64,000 nucleotides of DNA from the NCBI RefSeq assembly GCF_029522115.1, contig NZ_JAKWFK010000019.1, positions 16,500 to 80,499 on the forward strand, given 5' to 3'. Made by a program: the position numbers and the translations under genes. Shown here piece by piece: positions 48,584 through 57,528 of the stretch. Origin of the DNA: Trinickia sp. Y13 (GTDB taxonomy: Bacteria; Pseudomonadota; Gammaproteobacteria; Burkholderiales; Burkholderiaceae). Below the pieces are notes generated by a model. It did not search any database. It was not told the origin of the DNA and saw only the letters and a program-made list of their open reading frames with translations. Position 1 is the stretch's first letter; each line of letters opens with the position of its first letter.

Positions 48584-49030
48584 ATGACTGCGACGATACG
48601 CAAAATCGAGGCGCGCGACGAAGCGCGGTGGCGCGAGTTATGGGACGGTTACACGCGGTTTTATGAGCGCGAACCTTCCGAGCCGGTCACTCGGCATGCC
48701 TGGTCGCGCATCCTGGACGAGCATTCGCCCGTCCATGCAATCGTCGCGGAACGAGGCGGCGAGGTGATCGGCATCGCAAACTACGTGATTCACGAGAGCA
48801 CCTCGTTGCTGACGCCTGTTTGCTACTTGCAGGACCTTTTCGTCGATCCGGCCGTGCGCGCGGGCGGCGTCGGGCGGCAACTGATCGATTGGTTGCTGGA
48901 CGAGGCCCGGCGGCAGAAGTGGTCGCGCGTCTACTGGACCACGAAGGAAAACAACTATCGCGCACGCGGACTCTACGACAGCTACACGCCGCGCAGCGAG
49001 TTCGTGCAGTATCGAATCGATATTCGCTGA
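48584..49030 (+). CDS. GNAT-family N-acetyltransferase
   Basis: A 148-residue acetyl-CoA-dependent acetyltransferase. The acetyl-CoA loop GVGRQLIDWLLDEA follows QDLFVDPAVRAGG (motif A). The final YDSYTPRSEFVQYRIDI is the motif B and C-terminal strand. Residues 1-40 contain WRELWDGYTRFYE, typical of small GNATs. The frame opens at 48527, but homology begins at the ATG at 48584. The substrate is unknown. It is a single gene, tail-to-tail with the LysR gene. Confidence 0.9.
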   Translation: MTATIRKIEARDEARWRELWDGYTRFYEREPSEPVTRHAWSRILDEHSPVHAIVAERGGEVIGIANYVIHESTSLLTPVCYLQDLFVDPAVRAGGVGRQLIDWLLDEARRQKWSRVYWTTKENNYRARGLYDSYTPRSEFVQYRIDIR

Positions 49031-49093
49031 GTGTCGTGATACGCGCGCGTTCCTCGATCGCCGCCTGGTAGCGAGGCGTCGCGCACCCGCTCG

Positions 49094-49969
49094 CTATCCA
49101 TGCACGAGGGATTGCGCGAGGGTCTGCAACGCATCGGCAGCGCCGCGCTCGCGCACGCGCGAGTACATGACGACGTGCGAGTCGGGCAGCGGCGGCAAGC
49201 CGAGCTTGGCGCCCACGTCGACGACGCCCGCAGGCGCGGCGCGTCTAGCGAGCGCGGACACGGCCAATCCGGCCGTGATCGCCGCGCCGATCGCCGCGAT
49301 GCCGCCGCCGACAAACATTTCTTCCCAAACGATCGACGCCTCGTCGAGGGCGCGCACCGCGGCGGCGCGAACGCCGCACGGGGCCGAGAGCACGGCGAGC
49401 GGGAGCGGCTCGCCGGCTGGGGGCTTCCAGCCGGGCGCCGCAAGCCAGACGAGCGGTTCGACGAACAGCCGCACGCCATCCCACGCGCCGTCGCCGTGAG
49501 CGATCCTCGCCGCGATTTCCTCGGGTTCGTGCCGCACGATGACCGCGTCGAGCCGTCTTTCATCGTATTGCGCGACGAGCGCGGCCGACGATCCGAGATG
49601 CATCTCGATGACGAGTCGCGGGTCGTGCCGATGCAGACTTGCGACGAGCGCAGCCAAGTTCGCCCCCGCCACGTGTTCGCTGAGGCCGACCTTAAGCCGC
49701 CGCTTCTCTGCGCCGAGCGATCCCAGCGCACGCTCATGCGCACCGAGCAGCTCGCGCGCCGCATCGAGGAACGCGCCCCCCGCAGCCGATAGCCGCACCG
49801 AGCGCGGCGTACGCTCGAACAGCGGCTTGCCCAGATGCGCTTCCAGCCGCTTCACCTTGAGGCTGACGGCGGACTGCGTGGTCCCGAGCAAATCGGCCGC
49901 CCGCGTGAAGCTGTTCAGATCGGCGACGTGAACGAACGCCCGAACGGCGTCGAGATCGAGTACTTTCAT
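49094..49969 (-). CDS. LysR-family transcriptional regulator
   Basis: A 291-residue protein: winged helix-turn-helix at residues 1-60 (LDAVRAFVHVADLNSFTRAA, TTQSAVSLKVKRLE) and a C-terminal periplasmic-binding-like effector domain. The frame opens further upstream; the ATG at 49969 is the family start. It is divergent from the tautomerase gene, with a symmetric operator candidate in the 99-base gap, so it probably controls that gene and itself. Confidence 0.93.
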   Translation of the reverse strand: MKVLDLDAVRAFVHVADLNSFTRAADLLGTTQSAVSLKVKRLEAHLGKPLFERTPRSVRLSAAGGAFLDAARELLGAHERALGSLGAEKRRLKVGLSEHVAGANLAALVASLHRHDPRLVIEMHLGSSAALVAQYDERRLDAVIVRHEPEEIAARIAHGDGAWDGVRLFVEPLVWLAAPGWKPPAGEPLPLAVLSAPCGVRAAAVRALDEASIVWEEMFVGGGIAAIGAAITAGLAVSALARRAAPAGVVDVGAKLGLPPLPDSHVVMYSRVRERGAADALQTLAQSLVHG

Positions 49970-49985
49970 TGCGGATGAAAATGAT

Positions 49986-50005
49986 AGAAATCTAGATTGA
50001 TTTCT
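49986..50005. promoter_or_regulatory. Palindromic operator candidate between LysR and tautomerase genes
   Basis: AGAAATC (49986-49992) and GATTTCT (49999-50005), perfect 7-base arms with a 6-base spacer. LysR sites are often T-N11-A dyads of this spacing. The gap is AT-rich and shared by both genes. Confidence 0.5.
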
Positions 50006-50068
50006 GTTCATTATGGATGGTGCGCCGTATTCTTGCCACATTGCCTTTCGTTCACGGAGAAAACCATC

Positions 50069-50455
50069 ATGCCGCTCGCTCGTATCTCGTTGCCCGCCGG
50101 CCGTTCGGCGAAATACAAAGAAGCGTTGACGGAAGGGGTCCTGCGCGCCCTGGTCGAAACATTCAACGTGCCCAAAGACGACCAATTCATGGTCCTAACC
50201 GAACATGCGCCCGAAGACCTCGTCTACAACCGTCACTACCTCGGGATCGAGCGCAGCGACGGTTTCGTGCTGATCCAACTCACGGTCAGCAACACCCGGC
50301 CGCTCGAGAAGAAACGGGCTTTATACCGCCGCATCGTCGAACTGCTGGCGGAGAACCCGGGGGTGCGCAAAGAGGACGTCTTCATCAACCTGCTCGAGGT
50401 ACTGCCCGAGAACTGGTCGTTCGGTAACGGGGAAGCGCAATACGTCCCGGCGTGA
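50069..50455 (+). CDS. Tautomerase-superfamily protein
   Basis: A 128-residue protein beginning MPLARISLPAGRS; the Pro after Met is the catalytic base in this superfamily. The tail has ENWSFGNGEAQYVPA, as seen in tautomerase_2-type proteins of about 130 residues. GGAGA lies before the ATG. It is divergent from the LysR gene. A role in breakdown of an aromatic or unsaturated acid is likely from family context, but the substrate is not known. Confidence 0.88.
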   Translation: MPLARISLPAGRSAKYKEALTEGVLRALVETFNVPKDDQFMVLTEHAPEDLVYNRHYLGIERSDGFVLIQLTVSNTRPLEKKRALYRRIVELLAENPGVRKEDVFINLLEVLPENWSFGNGEAQYVPA

Positions 50456-50563
50456 GCGGCGCAGGCGGTCCCTGCCCATGCGCCCGATCGTCTGCTTTCT
50501 CGCTCTTTCCGAGCGCGAGCGTGTGTAACATGAGGATCACACGTCGATTTCGGGGCAGCGAGG

Positions 50564-52354
50564 ATGTCGGCCACAGTCGAACTCGTTTTGGCGATCGAGG
50601 CTACGGCCGCGAGCGAATGGATGACCGGGGCCGGGATTGCCGCGAACGCGCGATCCGGAGCGAGCCGCGCGGGCCCCGCCCATAGCGGCAAGCACCCGCC
50701 GGCCACGGCGCGGCGCGCGGGCGCGCGCGTATCGAGGCGAGCGGCCGATGCGCAAGCCGAATTCGGTGCGACGATCGCAGACGCCATGAACCGAATGCCG
50801 GGCATGACGCAGATGCCCGCCATCGAGCCTTCGATGATGCGGGTTTTCCTCGAACGCAACGGCAGTCGGCGCGTGCTGTTGAGCCTCGATCGCGGCGGAG
50901 CGCAGCATATAGCCGTGGCGCATTCGAGCGAACTCTCGCCGGGCGTTCGCCGATGCGAGACGGTGTGCGATGAGGCATTCGAAGGAGATTCACCGCTGCA
51001 GCTCGGCGACGGCCTTCCCCCAATAGGGAAGGACATAGCGAGCAAGCGCGACGAGTTGACGCCTTCTCCCGTGTTGTCGATACGCCGTGCGGCTTGGCGC
51101 TGGAGCGGCTCAGACGGGGCGCTAGTCGACATCGAGCTTCGGGACGGGTGCGCGGCGGCCTGCGGCGAAGCGGACCCGTCGGCCGTGACGACCAAGCCGA
51201 GGACATCGCCGCAGCCGTATTCATCGCTCGACCGGCCGGAGGCAATCGCGTTTTGCGAATTGCGGCTTGCTTCGCGAATTGTCGACGTGGCAGATGGGTC
51301 GGATGAGATTGCCGCTGCCTTCAAGCAGCTGGGGACGTCGCACGATCCGACCGTCGCGGCACTGCAGGCGCTCTTCGCGGTGGCGGGTGCGTTGGCCGAT
51401 ACGCTACCGGTCTTCCCCACGCTCGTCGATGGCTACGCGCGCGCCTGCCTGTCGGTTCAATCCCGCGCACCAACGCCTACGCGTGCGGCCCGCGTCGACC
51501 TATCCAAAGCGCGCTGCCCCCATGATGCTTTCGTCGAAGTCGGTTCGAACATCACGCGCCACTGGTTCGGCAATGACGCCGGCGTGCGCGAGCGCGCCGA
51601 CGTGGAATTCGTCCATCAAATGCGGGTGGCGCTGCGCCGCCTGAAAACATCGATGAAGACGTTTCCACGCTGGATGGACGCAACTTGGACGCGAACCATC
51701 GCGCCCGATCTCGACTGGCTGGGCGCATTGCTAGGACAAGTGCGCGATCTCGACGTCTTCACGGGAACCTCGCTGCCGGCGTTGGCCGCGGCCGACGTCG
51801 ATAGCGCCGCGTGGGCCTCGTTGCAGGCACGCGCCGAAGCCCGCCGCGTCGAAGCCCGCGCGCAACTGCAAAAGGCGCTGCTGACGCGCCGCTATGCGGC
51901 GCTCTCGCTTTCCTGGCTGAAGTGGCTGGCCATGCAGCGCTTTTCGACCGACCCTGAGGCGCTGGTGGACAAATCGCTTGCCGCCTATGCGGCCAAACGC
52001 GTGCGCAAGCACTACGAGCGTCTGACCGCCAAGCCGGAGCTTTCGACGCTCGAACCTGCCGAACGCCATCGTCGCCGGATCGAAGCGAAACGCCTGCGCT
52101 ATACGCTCGAATTCTTCGAGTCGATCGCAGCGCGCAAAACGCGGCGTCAGGTGTCGAAGCAATTGAGCCGCATTCAAAGCGTGCTTGGCGACGGCAGCGA
52201 TGCCGTCGCAGCGCTGCGTTTTCTCGAAGCGCTCGATGTGCCGCCCTACCAGCACGGTTTTGCGCGCGGATGGTGCGAGGCGGTGAACCGCTGGTCGGCG
52301 GTGGAAGGCGAGCGGCTTCTGCGGGCGTTGCGCAAACCGAAGATCGTTCGCTAG
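50564..52354 (+). CDS. CYTH-CHAD domain protein (polyphosphate-linked)
   Basis: A 596-residue protein. The C-terminal 280 residues are a CHAD domain, with the basic helices FVHQMRVALRRLKTSMKTF and RRRIEAKRLRYTLEFFE; CHAD binds polyphosphate. The N-terminal 300 residues have only weak CYTH features: the usual ExExK strand at the start is eroded to SATVELVLAIEA, so triphosphatase activity is doubtful. Residues 25-75 are Ala/Arg-rich low-complexity. It lies between the tautomerase and modE. Confidence 0.85.
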   Translation: MSATVELVLAIEATAASEWMTGAGIAANARSGASRAGPAHSGKHPPATARRAGARVSRRAADAQAEFGATIADAMNRMPGMTQMPAIEPSMMRVFLERNGSRRVLLSLDRGGAQHIAVAHSSELSPGVRRCETVCDEAFEGDSPLQLGDGLPPIGKDIASKRDELTPSPVLSIRRAAWRWSGSDGALVDIELRDGCAAACGEADPSAVTTKPRTSPQPYSSLDRPEAIAFCELRLASRIVDVADGSDEIAAAFKQLGTSHDPTVAALQALFAVAGALADTLPVFPTLVDGYARACLSVQSRAPTPTRAARVDLSKARCPHDAFVEVGSNITRHWFGNDAGVRERADVEFVHQMRVALRRLKTSMKTFPRWMDATWTRTIAPDLDWLGALLGQVRDLDVFTGTSLPALAAADVDSAAWASLQARAEARRVEARAQLQKALLTRRYAALSLSWLKWLAMQRFSTDPEALVDKSLAAYAAKRVRKHYERLTAKPELSTLEPAERHRRRIEAKRLRYTLEFFESIAARKTRRQVSKQLSRIQSVLGDGSDAVAALRFLEALDVPPYQHGFARGWCEAVNRWSAVEGERLLRALRKPKIVR

Positions 52355-52385
52355 ATCGCACCGGCCGGCACGCATCGGCGCGTCC

Positions 52386-52391
52386 TATAAT
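52386..52391 (+). promoter_or_regulatory. TATAAT -10 element before modE
   Basis: A consensus TATAAT 38 bases before the modE ATG, in the 74-base gap after the CHAD gene. No clear -35 box at the right spacing. Confidence 0.4.
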
Positions 52392-52428
52392 CGTCGATTC
52401 TGCCTCGTTCAACCCATACCCCCTTTCC

Positions 52429-53319
52429 ATGAGCGAACGTTCTTCCTCATCGCCCCCGTCCGTTGCGGACAGCGGCCGCGCCGCGCCTGTCGAACTCGGC
52501 GGCTCGGTATGGTTGCGCGCGGGCCCGGAGACGCTCGGCGGCGCCGCGCGCATCGCGCTGCTGGCGGCGATTCGCGATACGGGCTCGATCACCGCGGCGG
52601 CCAAAGCCGTCGGCCTTAGCTATAAGGCCGCGTGGGATGCCGTCGACGCCATGAACAACCTGGCGGGCGAAGCGCTCGTCATGCGCTCTGTGGGCGGTAA
52701 GGGCGGCGGGGGGACGACACTGACGCCGCGCGGGCACCGGTTGATCGAAACGTTCGTCGCGGTCGAGCGCGAGCATCGCAAGTTCATCGAACGCGCGAGT
52801 GCGGCGATCGAGCACTTCGAAGGCGACTGGGCGTTGATCGGGAGAATTGGCATGAAAACGAGCGCACGCAATCAGCTTTACGGAAAGGTATCGGCTGTCG
52901 TTCGCGGGAGCGTGAACGATGAAGTCTCATTGGCGTTGCCGGGCGGTCAGACGATCGTCGCAGTGGTGACGCACGAGAGCACCGAGGCACTCGGGCTTGT
53001 CGTGGGTGCGCCCGCGCTCGCGCTGGTGAAAGCGTCGTGGGTCATGCTGGCCGCCGACCACGCGGCGCTGGGGCAGCCGCTGCGGCTTTCCGCGCGCAAC
53101 CAATTGCGCGGCATAGTCACGCAGGTCACGCGCGGGGCGATCAATGCCGAAGTGTCGTTGGCGCTGGATGGTCCTGCTGGTTCCGAAGCCGATCCCAATG
53201 CGACGGTCATGACGGCGATTGTGACGAACGATAGTGTCGCGACGCTGGGGCTCGCGGCGGGCAAGCCGGCGATCGCGGTTTTCAAGGCGTCGAGCGTGAT
53301 ACTCGGTACGGTGGACTGA
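52429..53319 (+). CDS. modE: Molybdate-responsive regulator ModE
   Basis: A 296-residue protein: N-terminal winged helix-turn-helix (ALLAAIRDTGSITAAAKAVG, LSYKAAWDAVDAMN) and two C-terminal MOP/TOBE domains with SARNQLYGKVSAVVRG and SARNQLRGIVTQVTRG, the molybdate-binding sites. ModE-molybdate represses the modABC transporter in E. coli. No transporter gene is next to it here, so the targets lie elsewhere. The frame opens inside the CHAD gene, but the ATG at 52429 is the family start. Confidence 0.94.
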   Translation: MSERSSSSPPSVADSGRAAPVELGGSVWLRAGPETLGGAARIALLAAIRDTGSITAAAKAVGLSYKAAWDAVDAMNNLAGEALVMRSVGGKGGGGTTLTPRGHRLIETFVAVEREHRKFIERASAAIEHFEGDWALIGRIGMKTSARNQLYGKVSAVVRGSVNDEVSLALPGGQTIVAVVTHESTEALGLVVGAPALALVKASWVMLAADHAALGQPLRLSARNQLRGIVTQVTRGAINAEVSLALDGPAGSEADPNATVMTAIVTNDSVATLGLAAGKPAIAVFKASSVILGTVD

Positions 53320-53420
53320 GGGTATGCGAAGGGGGATTGGCGGCTGACGGCCACAAGCGGCCGGTCGACGTCGTCATCCAGATCGTCGACAATTGGTATC
53401 TCCGACATCGAGAGTCCCTC

Positions 53421-53813
53421 ATGCGCAGATTACAGGCATCGCGCTTCTATATTGCGTGCGGCGCCATCCCGGAGCCAATCTTCGTACTGGACGGTGTAGC
53501 CTCCGAGTGGCTCTTCGCGTCGGGATTCTGGAAGCGAATCAACAGCTCGTTGGGCACGACATTCGACCAATTCGAAGACGACCAGGCTGAGCCCACGATT
53601 CTTTTACAAATTGCATCCGAGCTAGAGTCTTGCGTTCGGTCGCTTCACTCGCAAAGTGGAGACACGGTGTGTTTCGTTTGCGGTTGGTCCCCTAGTGGGG
53701 ACGCCCACACAGTTGAGGTTCCGCGGAAGGACCTTGTCTTGCAACTGGGCACGCTACGAAGCCTCCTTGCTTCGGCTGCTGCCAACAAGGAAGTCCTTGA
53801 ATTCAGTCTTTGA
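53421..53813 (+). CDS. Hypothetical protein
   Basis: A 130-residue ORF not recognised. It has no signal peptide or membrane segment; it shows a Cys pair in CFVCGWS and a Trp/Phe-rich stretch (WLFASGFWKRI). Base use is less GC-rich than modE and the genes on its right. Start taken at the ATG at 53421; a TTG at 53337 is possible. Size and style are like small immunity or accessory proteins, but nothing supports that beyond likeness. Confidence 0.5.
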   Translation: MRRLQASRFYIACGAIPEPIFVLDGVASEWLFASGFWKRINSSLGTTFDQFEDDQAEPTILLQIASELESCVRSLHSQSGDTVCFVCGWSPSGDAHTVEVPRKDLVLQLGTLRSLLASAAANKEVLEFSL

Positions 53814-53978
53814 CTGCGGCCTGCTTGCGAAATGGGCTGACCACGGCCATCAAGAGCCACTGCTCTTTTCGCCCTCAATGGCCAATCAGCGCCGCGTTCC
53901 GGCCGTTTGGCGCTCAAGGTAGACCCTCCCCGAGACACGAGGAATTGCCGGTTCTGACACATTGGTCGACGTAACCTG

Positions 53979-54842
53979 TCAGCTTGCCGGATTTCGTGCC
54001 ATGACGACCCACGCCGCACCATTGATCATCACCGCCCCCTCGCCCGGGAGGCTCGCGAAGGCGGCACGAACTGCGGCCGATGCGCGGGAGCAGATGTCGT
54101 CGGGCTGATCAGCAAGCGCACGCGACAGTGGGCCGACCTCGAGCGTCATCTTCACCGCGTCGTCGATCGCGGCGTCCCGCGTTTCGCCCTCGCCGAATGG
54201 GACGGACGCGTCGAAGGGCATGATAGCGATATCGGTGAAGCCGGCCGCCGTCAGGATGCGCGCCACGCGCGCTCGGTCGCCGAACGAAAACGGGCCGGGC
54301 GCGTCGGGAGCGGGCAGCGCGCTCGGCGGGAGAATGCCCTTGAGTGCGCCCACCGGCAGGCTCATCCAGTCGTTCTCGGCCGCGCCGCGCCAGCAGACAA
54401 AAGTGACCCGCCCGCCAGGCCGGAGTGCGCGTCGCATGTGGGCGAACGCCGCTGTCGGATCGTCGAAGAACATCACGCCGAAACGCGAGAACAGGATGTC
54501 GAACGCGCCTTCGGGCAGCTCTGCGCTGCTGGCGTCGGCCACCTGAAACAGGGCCGGCGTATCGTGTCGCGCAAGCGCGCGCGCTCGCTCGATCAGCGGT
54601 TCGGATATGTCCACGCCCAGCACTTGGCCCCCCGCGCCGACGCGGGCGGCCAGAGCCAAACTCGATGCGCCCGCGCCGCAGCCGATGTCCAGCGCGCGCT
54701 CGCCCGTCGCGGGCGCGGCGGCTTCTATCGCGGCCTGGCCGAACACCGCCACCAGAGCGTCGAGCCGGGCCTGGTTGGCGACCCAGCGCTCACCGCTTTG
54801 ACCATTCCAGTCACCCACCTGATCAACACTTTGCTTTGCCAT
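53979..54842 (-). CDS. SAM-dependent class I methyltransferase
   Basis: A 287-residue methyltransferase with motif I ALDIGCGAGASSLAL, motif II VLGVDIS, and post-I FDILFSRFGVMFF. It resembles UbiE/arsenite-type and small-molecule methyltransferases. The ATG at 54842 has AAGGAG 6 bases before it on the minus strand and is preferred to an upstream frame opening at 54875. It is downstream of the flavin oxidoreductase on the same strand with a 96-base gap, so the two may share control. Confidence 0.9.
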   Translation of the reverse strand: MAKQSVDQVGDWNGQSGERWVANQARLDALVAVFGQAAIEAAAPATGERALDIGCGAGASSLALAARVGAGGQVLGVDISEPLIERARALARHDTPALFQVADASSAELPEGAFDILFSRFGVMFFDDPTAAFAHMRRALRPGGRVTFVCWRGAAENDWMSLPVGALKGILPPSALPAPDAPGPFSFGDRARVARILTAAGFTDIAIMPFDASVPFGEGETRDAAIDDAVKMTLEVGPLSRALADQPDDICSRASAAVRAAFASLPGEGAVMINGAAWVVMARNPAS

Positions 54843-54938
54843 GTCGTCTCCTTGACTCGACGATCCGTCCTTCACTGCGCCGATCTACGCCAACCTTTTC
54901 GAAGGCGACGACGCAACGGGAGAAGGGAATCTGTGCTC

Positions 54939-55832
54939 TCAAACCACCATCGACTGCTGGGCGAAGATGCCCGCCATCGCGCCCTGCGAGGATGCCTGGG
55001 TGGCCGAGGGCAAGAAGGGCGTGGCGAGGTCGCCAGCGGCGTAGATGCCGGGCATGCTGGTTTGGCGGCGCTCGTCGACCTTGAGGACAATGCCGGTGGG
55101 CGTATCCACTGTGGCGAGGCCCAATGATTCATGCAGGCTTGCGGACGGCTTGTTGCACGGATTGGCGAACAGGATGTCGACCGCGACATTGCGACCGGTA
55201 TCGAGATTGACGGTGGTGATATGGCCTTTCTGGTGGGCGATCTCGACGATCCGGCCATCGACGAAAGGTATGTTGCGGCGCGCCAGATCGGCCTGGATAT
55301 CGGACGCAATGTCATGACCATCGGCGAAGACAGTCAATTTGTCAGTCCAATCGCGGAATAGCTTCGCAGACTGGTACGACTGCGGGCTGGACCAAACGAG
55401 GCCCCAATGCTGGCCGGCGACTTCAAAGCCGTCGCAATAGGGGCAGGGCACGATGGACGTGCCCCAGCTTTCGGCAAAGCCCGGAACATCAGGCATCTGG
55501 TCGGCGACGCCATAGCTCAGGATCAGGCGGCGCGCCCTCAGGCATTCGTGATCGTCAGTGACGACACAGAAATCGTCGATGGCGCCAGACACGCTCTCGG
55601 CCCGGGCATTGACGAGGCTGATCGTTGGGTAGCGCGCAAGCTGCTGCCGCGCCTCGACCAGGATGTCCAGCGGCGGCTTGTGATCGTGGCCGAGCAGGCC
55701 ATGTGAGTGGCCGGCAAAGCGGTTGCGCGGCCGGCCGGTATCGAGAACGGTGACCTTGCGGCGGGCACGGCCAAGCTGCAGGGCGGCGGCGAGGCCGGCA
55801 AAGCTGCCGCCGATGATGATGACGTCATTCAT
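54939..55832 (-). CDS. Thioredoxin-reductase-like FAD/NAD(P) oxidoreductase
   Basis: A 297-residue flavoprotein: FAD-binding VIIIGGSFAGLAAALQLG at the start, a CPYCDG redox-disulfide motif (about residue 129), and the C-terminal GIYAAGDLAT FAD motif. The NADPH-binding Rossmann glycines of the middle domain are not obvious; the corresponding part reads GLVWSSPQSYQSAKLF. It may therefore be a thioredoxin-reductase fold enzyme with unusual electron donor or a bacillithiol/holomycin-type oxidoreductase. It is divergent from tetR. Confidence 0.88.
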   Translation of the reverse strand: MNDVIIIGGSFAGLAAALQLGRARRKVTVLDTGRPRNRFAGHSHGLLGHDHKPPLDILVEARQQLARYPTISLVNARAESVSGAIDDFCVVTDDHECLRARRLILSYGVADQMPDVPGFAESWGTSIVPCPYCDGFEVAGQHWGLVWSSPQSYQSAKLFRDWTDKLTVFADGHDIASDIQADLARRNIPFVDGRIVEIAHQKGHITTVNLDTGRNVAVDILFANPCNKPSASLHESLGLATVDTPTGIVLKVDERRQTSMPGIYAAGDLATPFLPSATQASSQGAMAGIFAQQSMVV

Positions 55833-55920
55833 GGTGATGGGCTCCGCGTTGTGGATGAGGGGTGGGCCGGGCACCTGATCTGGACAACCGGTTGAAACCT
55901 GCCCTTGGCTTGCACATTGT

Positions 55921-55936
55921 GATACTGCGTGGTATC
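55921..55936. promoter_or_regulatory. TetR operator candidate
   Basis: GATAC (55921-55925) and GTATC (55932-55936) with a 6-base spacer, in the 144-base gap between the oxidoreductase and tetR. It lies just before a TATTAA-like -10 stretch of tetR, so binding would block transcription of both genes. Confidence 0.45.
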
Positions 55937-55976
55937 GTATTAACGAATTTCAATACTGTCAAGTACCGGAATTGTC

Positions 55977-56609
55977 GTGACCGAAAATAGCCAGGGCCGG
56001 CGCGGCCGGCCCGCCAACGAGGCGCTTCGCCAAACGATCGTCGACGTCGCCTGCGAACTCTTTGTGGAACTGGGTTTTCAAGCGACGACCATGGACAAGG
56101 TCGCGCATCGGGCGAAGATATCCAAGCTCAGCATCTATCGGCACTTCGAGAACAAGGAGGCGCTGTTCAGCGCGGCCATGGTGGCCCGCTGCGATCAATT
56201 TGCACCGCAGGCCCTTTCTGAAGGCGTCGACGGTTCGGCCGAAGATCAGCTCGTGGCGGTGGGATCATCCCTGCTTCGCACGCTGTTGAGCCCGGACGTC
56301 CGCGGTGTCGAAGCCATGGTTTTGGCCGACAAGACGAATCAAAAGGCGTTAAGCAAGCTCCATTACGAAGCCGGGCCCGCCCATGTCATCGCCCACATCG
56401 AGGCGGTGTTGCGTCAGCTGCACGAGAATGGGATGCTGAACGTACCCGACGCTCCGCTGTCCGCACGCTTGTTTGCCGCGCTTTTCAAAGGGGCCGATCT
56501 CCTGCTGATCGCACGCTTCGATGAGGCGAGAGCAGAGGACGACAACGAAATCGAATCCTATTGCCGGTCGGCCGTTGCGATGTTTATCGCCGCGCACGGT
56601 GGCATCTAA
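55977..56609 (+). CDS. TetR-family transcriptional regulator
   Basis: A 210-residue repressor with a GTG start. N-terminal helix-turn-helix: ATTMDKVAHRAKISKLSIYRHF, with ENKEALFSAAM after it. The C-terminal ligand domain is divergent. It is transcribed away from the flavin oxidoreductase and the methyltransferase, which it probably controls through the operator at 55921-55936. Confidence 0.92.
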   Translation: MTENSQGRRGRPANEALRQTIVDVACELFVELGFQATTMDKVAHRAKISKLSIYRHFENKEALFSAAMVARCDQFAPQALSEGVDGSAEDQLVAVGSSLLRTLLSPDVRGVEAMVLADKTNQKALSKLHYEAGPAHVIAHIEAVLRQLHENGMLNVPDAPLSARLFAALFKGADLLLIARFDEARAEDDNEIESYCRSAVAMFIAAHGGI

Positions 56610-56980
56610 AGGTGCGCTATTACGGCCGATGAAGAACACGCAGCTATTGCATGCGCTGTTCGCCGAGCAACCTATGGATGATGCGTGGACGACTCATGGG
56701 CGTGACCATTGCATGAGCGCAAAAGCCGCCCGAGCGGGCAGGCAGAGGCCGCTTTACACACGATAGCGGTCGCTACTGCGGCCTGAGTAGAACGACAGAG
56801 AAGGGTCGAAACTTGCCCCCCCCGGATGTCGTCATGGGCCACAGCACCGGCGCGACGACGTCGTATGGCGCAGTGCGGCCAGAAGCAGACATTCGACATA
56901 GGCTCCTCAATCGTCGACAATATTCGGCGAGTTTCGATCGCATTGGCGAGCGGCCATGACGCAAGGGGAGTCGATAAAAG
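56610..56980. other. Intergenic region, start of accessory zone
   Basis: About 370 bases without a supported gene, with a change to mixed base composition. It holds one copy of the dispersed repeat listed separately (GGCCAGAAGCAGACATT at 56877-56893) and an unrelated minus-strand open frame that has no family features. Confidence 0.5.
56877..56893 (+). repeat. Dispersed intergenic repeat, copy 1
   Basis: GGCCAGAAGCAGACATT. It shares 14 of 17 bases with the copy at 57463 and its core (CCAGAA.GC.GAC) with the reverse copy at 58674. See the finding on the dispersed repeat. Confidence 0.45.
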
Positions 56981-57316
56981 ATGCCAAAAACAATTTACTG
57001 TTGGCGCTGTAAGATAGAAGTGCCGATGCTCACAGAGGACGAGTGGCAATTGGTCAATCCCAACACGATGCCGGAGCAGTTAAAGCAGTATCGGAAAGAG
57101 ACAGATTCATCTTTATCAGAAGCCTATCGGAATAGCATGGGTCTCCCGGCTCTAGTAGCCTACGAACGCATTACGGGATTCCGCGAGACCAACCCAAACG
57201 CACTGAAGCATCACCGCCTCAAGCTATATGGCCCCGCATGCACCGCTTGCGGCAAACCACTTCGGACGCCGATCGCGAGCTTTTGTGCCGAGTGTGGCGC
57301 AAAGCGAGCAAACTGA
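56981..57316 (+). CDS. Small zinc-ribbon protein
   Basis: A 111-residue protein with two Cys pairs: CWRC near the N-terminus (Cys7/Cys10) and CTACGKPL plus FCAECG near the C-terminus. The spacing in the second half suggests a zinc ribbon. No other domain is seen. The gene stands alone between dispersed repeats, and base use is lower in GC than the core genome. Confidence 0.65.
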   Translation: MPKTIYCWRCKIEVPMLTEDEWQLVNPNTMPEQLKQYRKETDSSLSEAYRNSMGLPALVAYERITGFRETNPNALKHHRLKLYGPACTACGKPLRTPIASFCAECGAKRAN

Positions 57317-57462
57317 ATCACGCCGCACATGACCGCATCAGCGGTAGACTTGCCTGTCCGAACGTCCGTTGTGCGGAACCGTGAATGGCTCACTCGGGTT
57401 TTGCCGCTTGTATCGCGCACGCGCGCAAGCAGATCGTCGCAGTCGGTCGTCGGGCATAAGCC

Positions 57463-57479
57463 GGCCAGAAGCGGTCGTT
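57463..57479 (+). repeat. Dispersed intergenic repeat, copy 2
   Basis: GGCCAGAAGCGGTCGTT, between the zinc-ribbon gene and hisC. Confidence 0.45.
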
Positions 57480-57528
57480 GGACTGGCGGGTCCAGATGGC
57501 CAACAACATAGTCCCCCAGTCCGTCTCG

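Noticed and set aside
56672..57049. 125-codon minus-strand frame near the TetR gene
   Set aside because: Cys/Arg/His-rich, spans a repeat and the start of the zinc-ribbon gene; typical chance frame.
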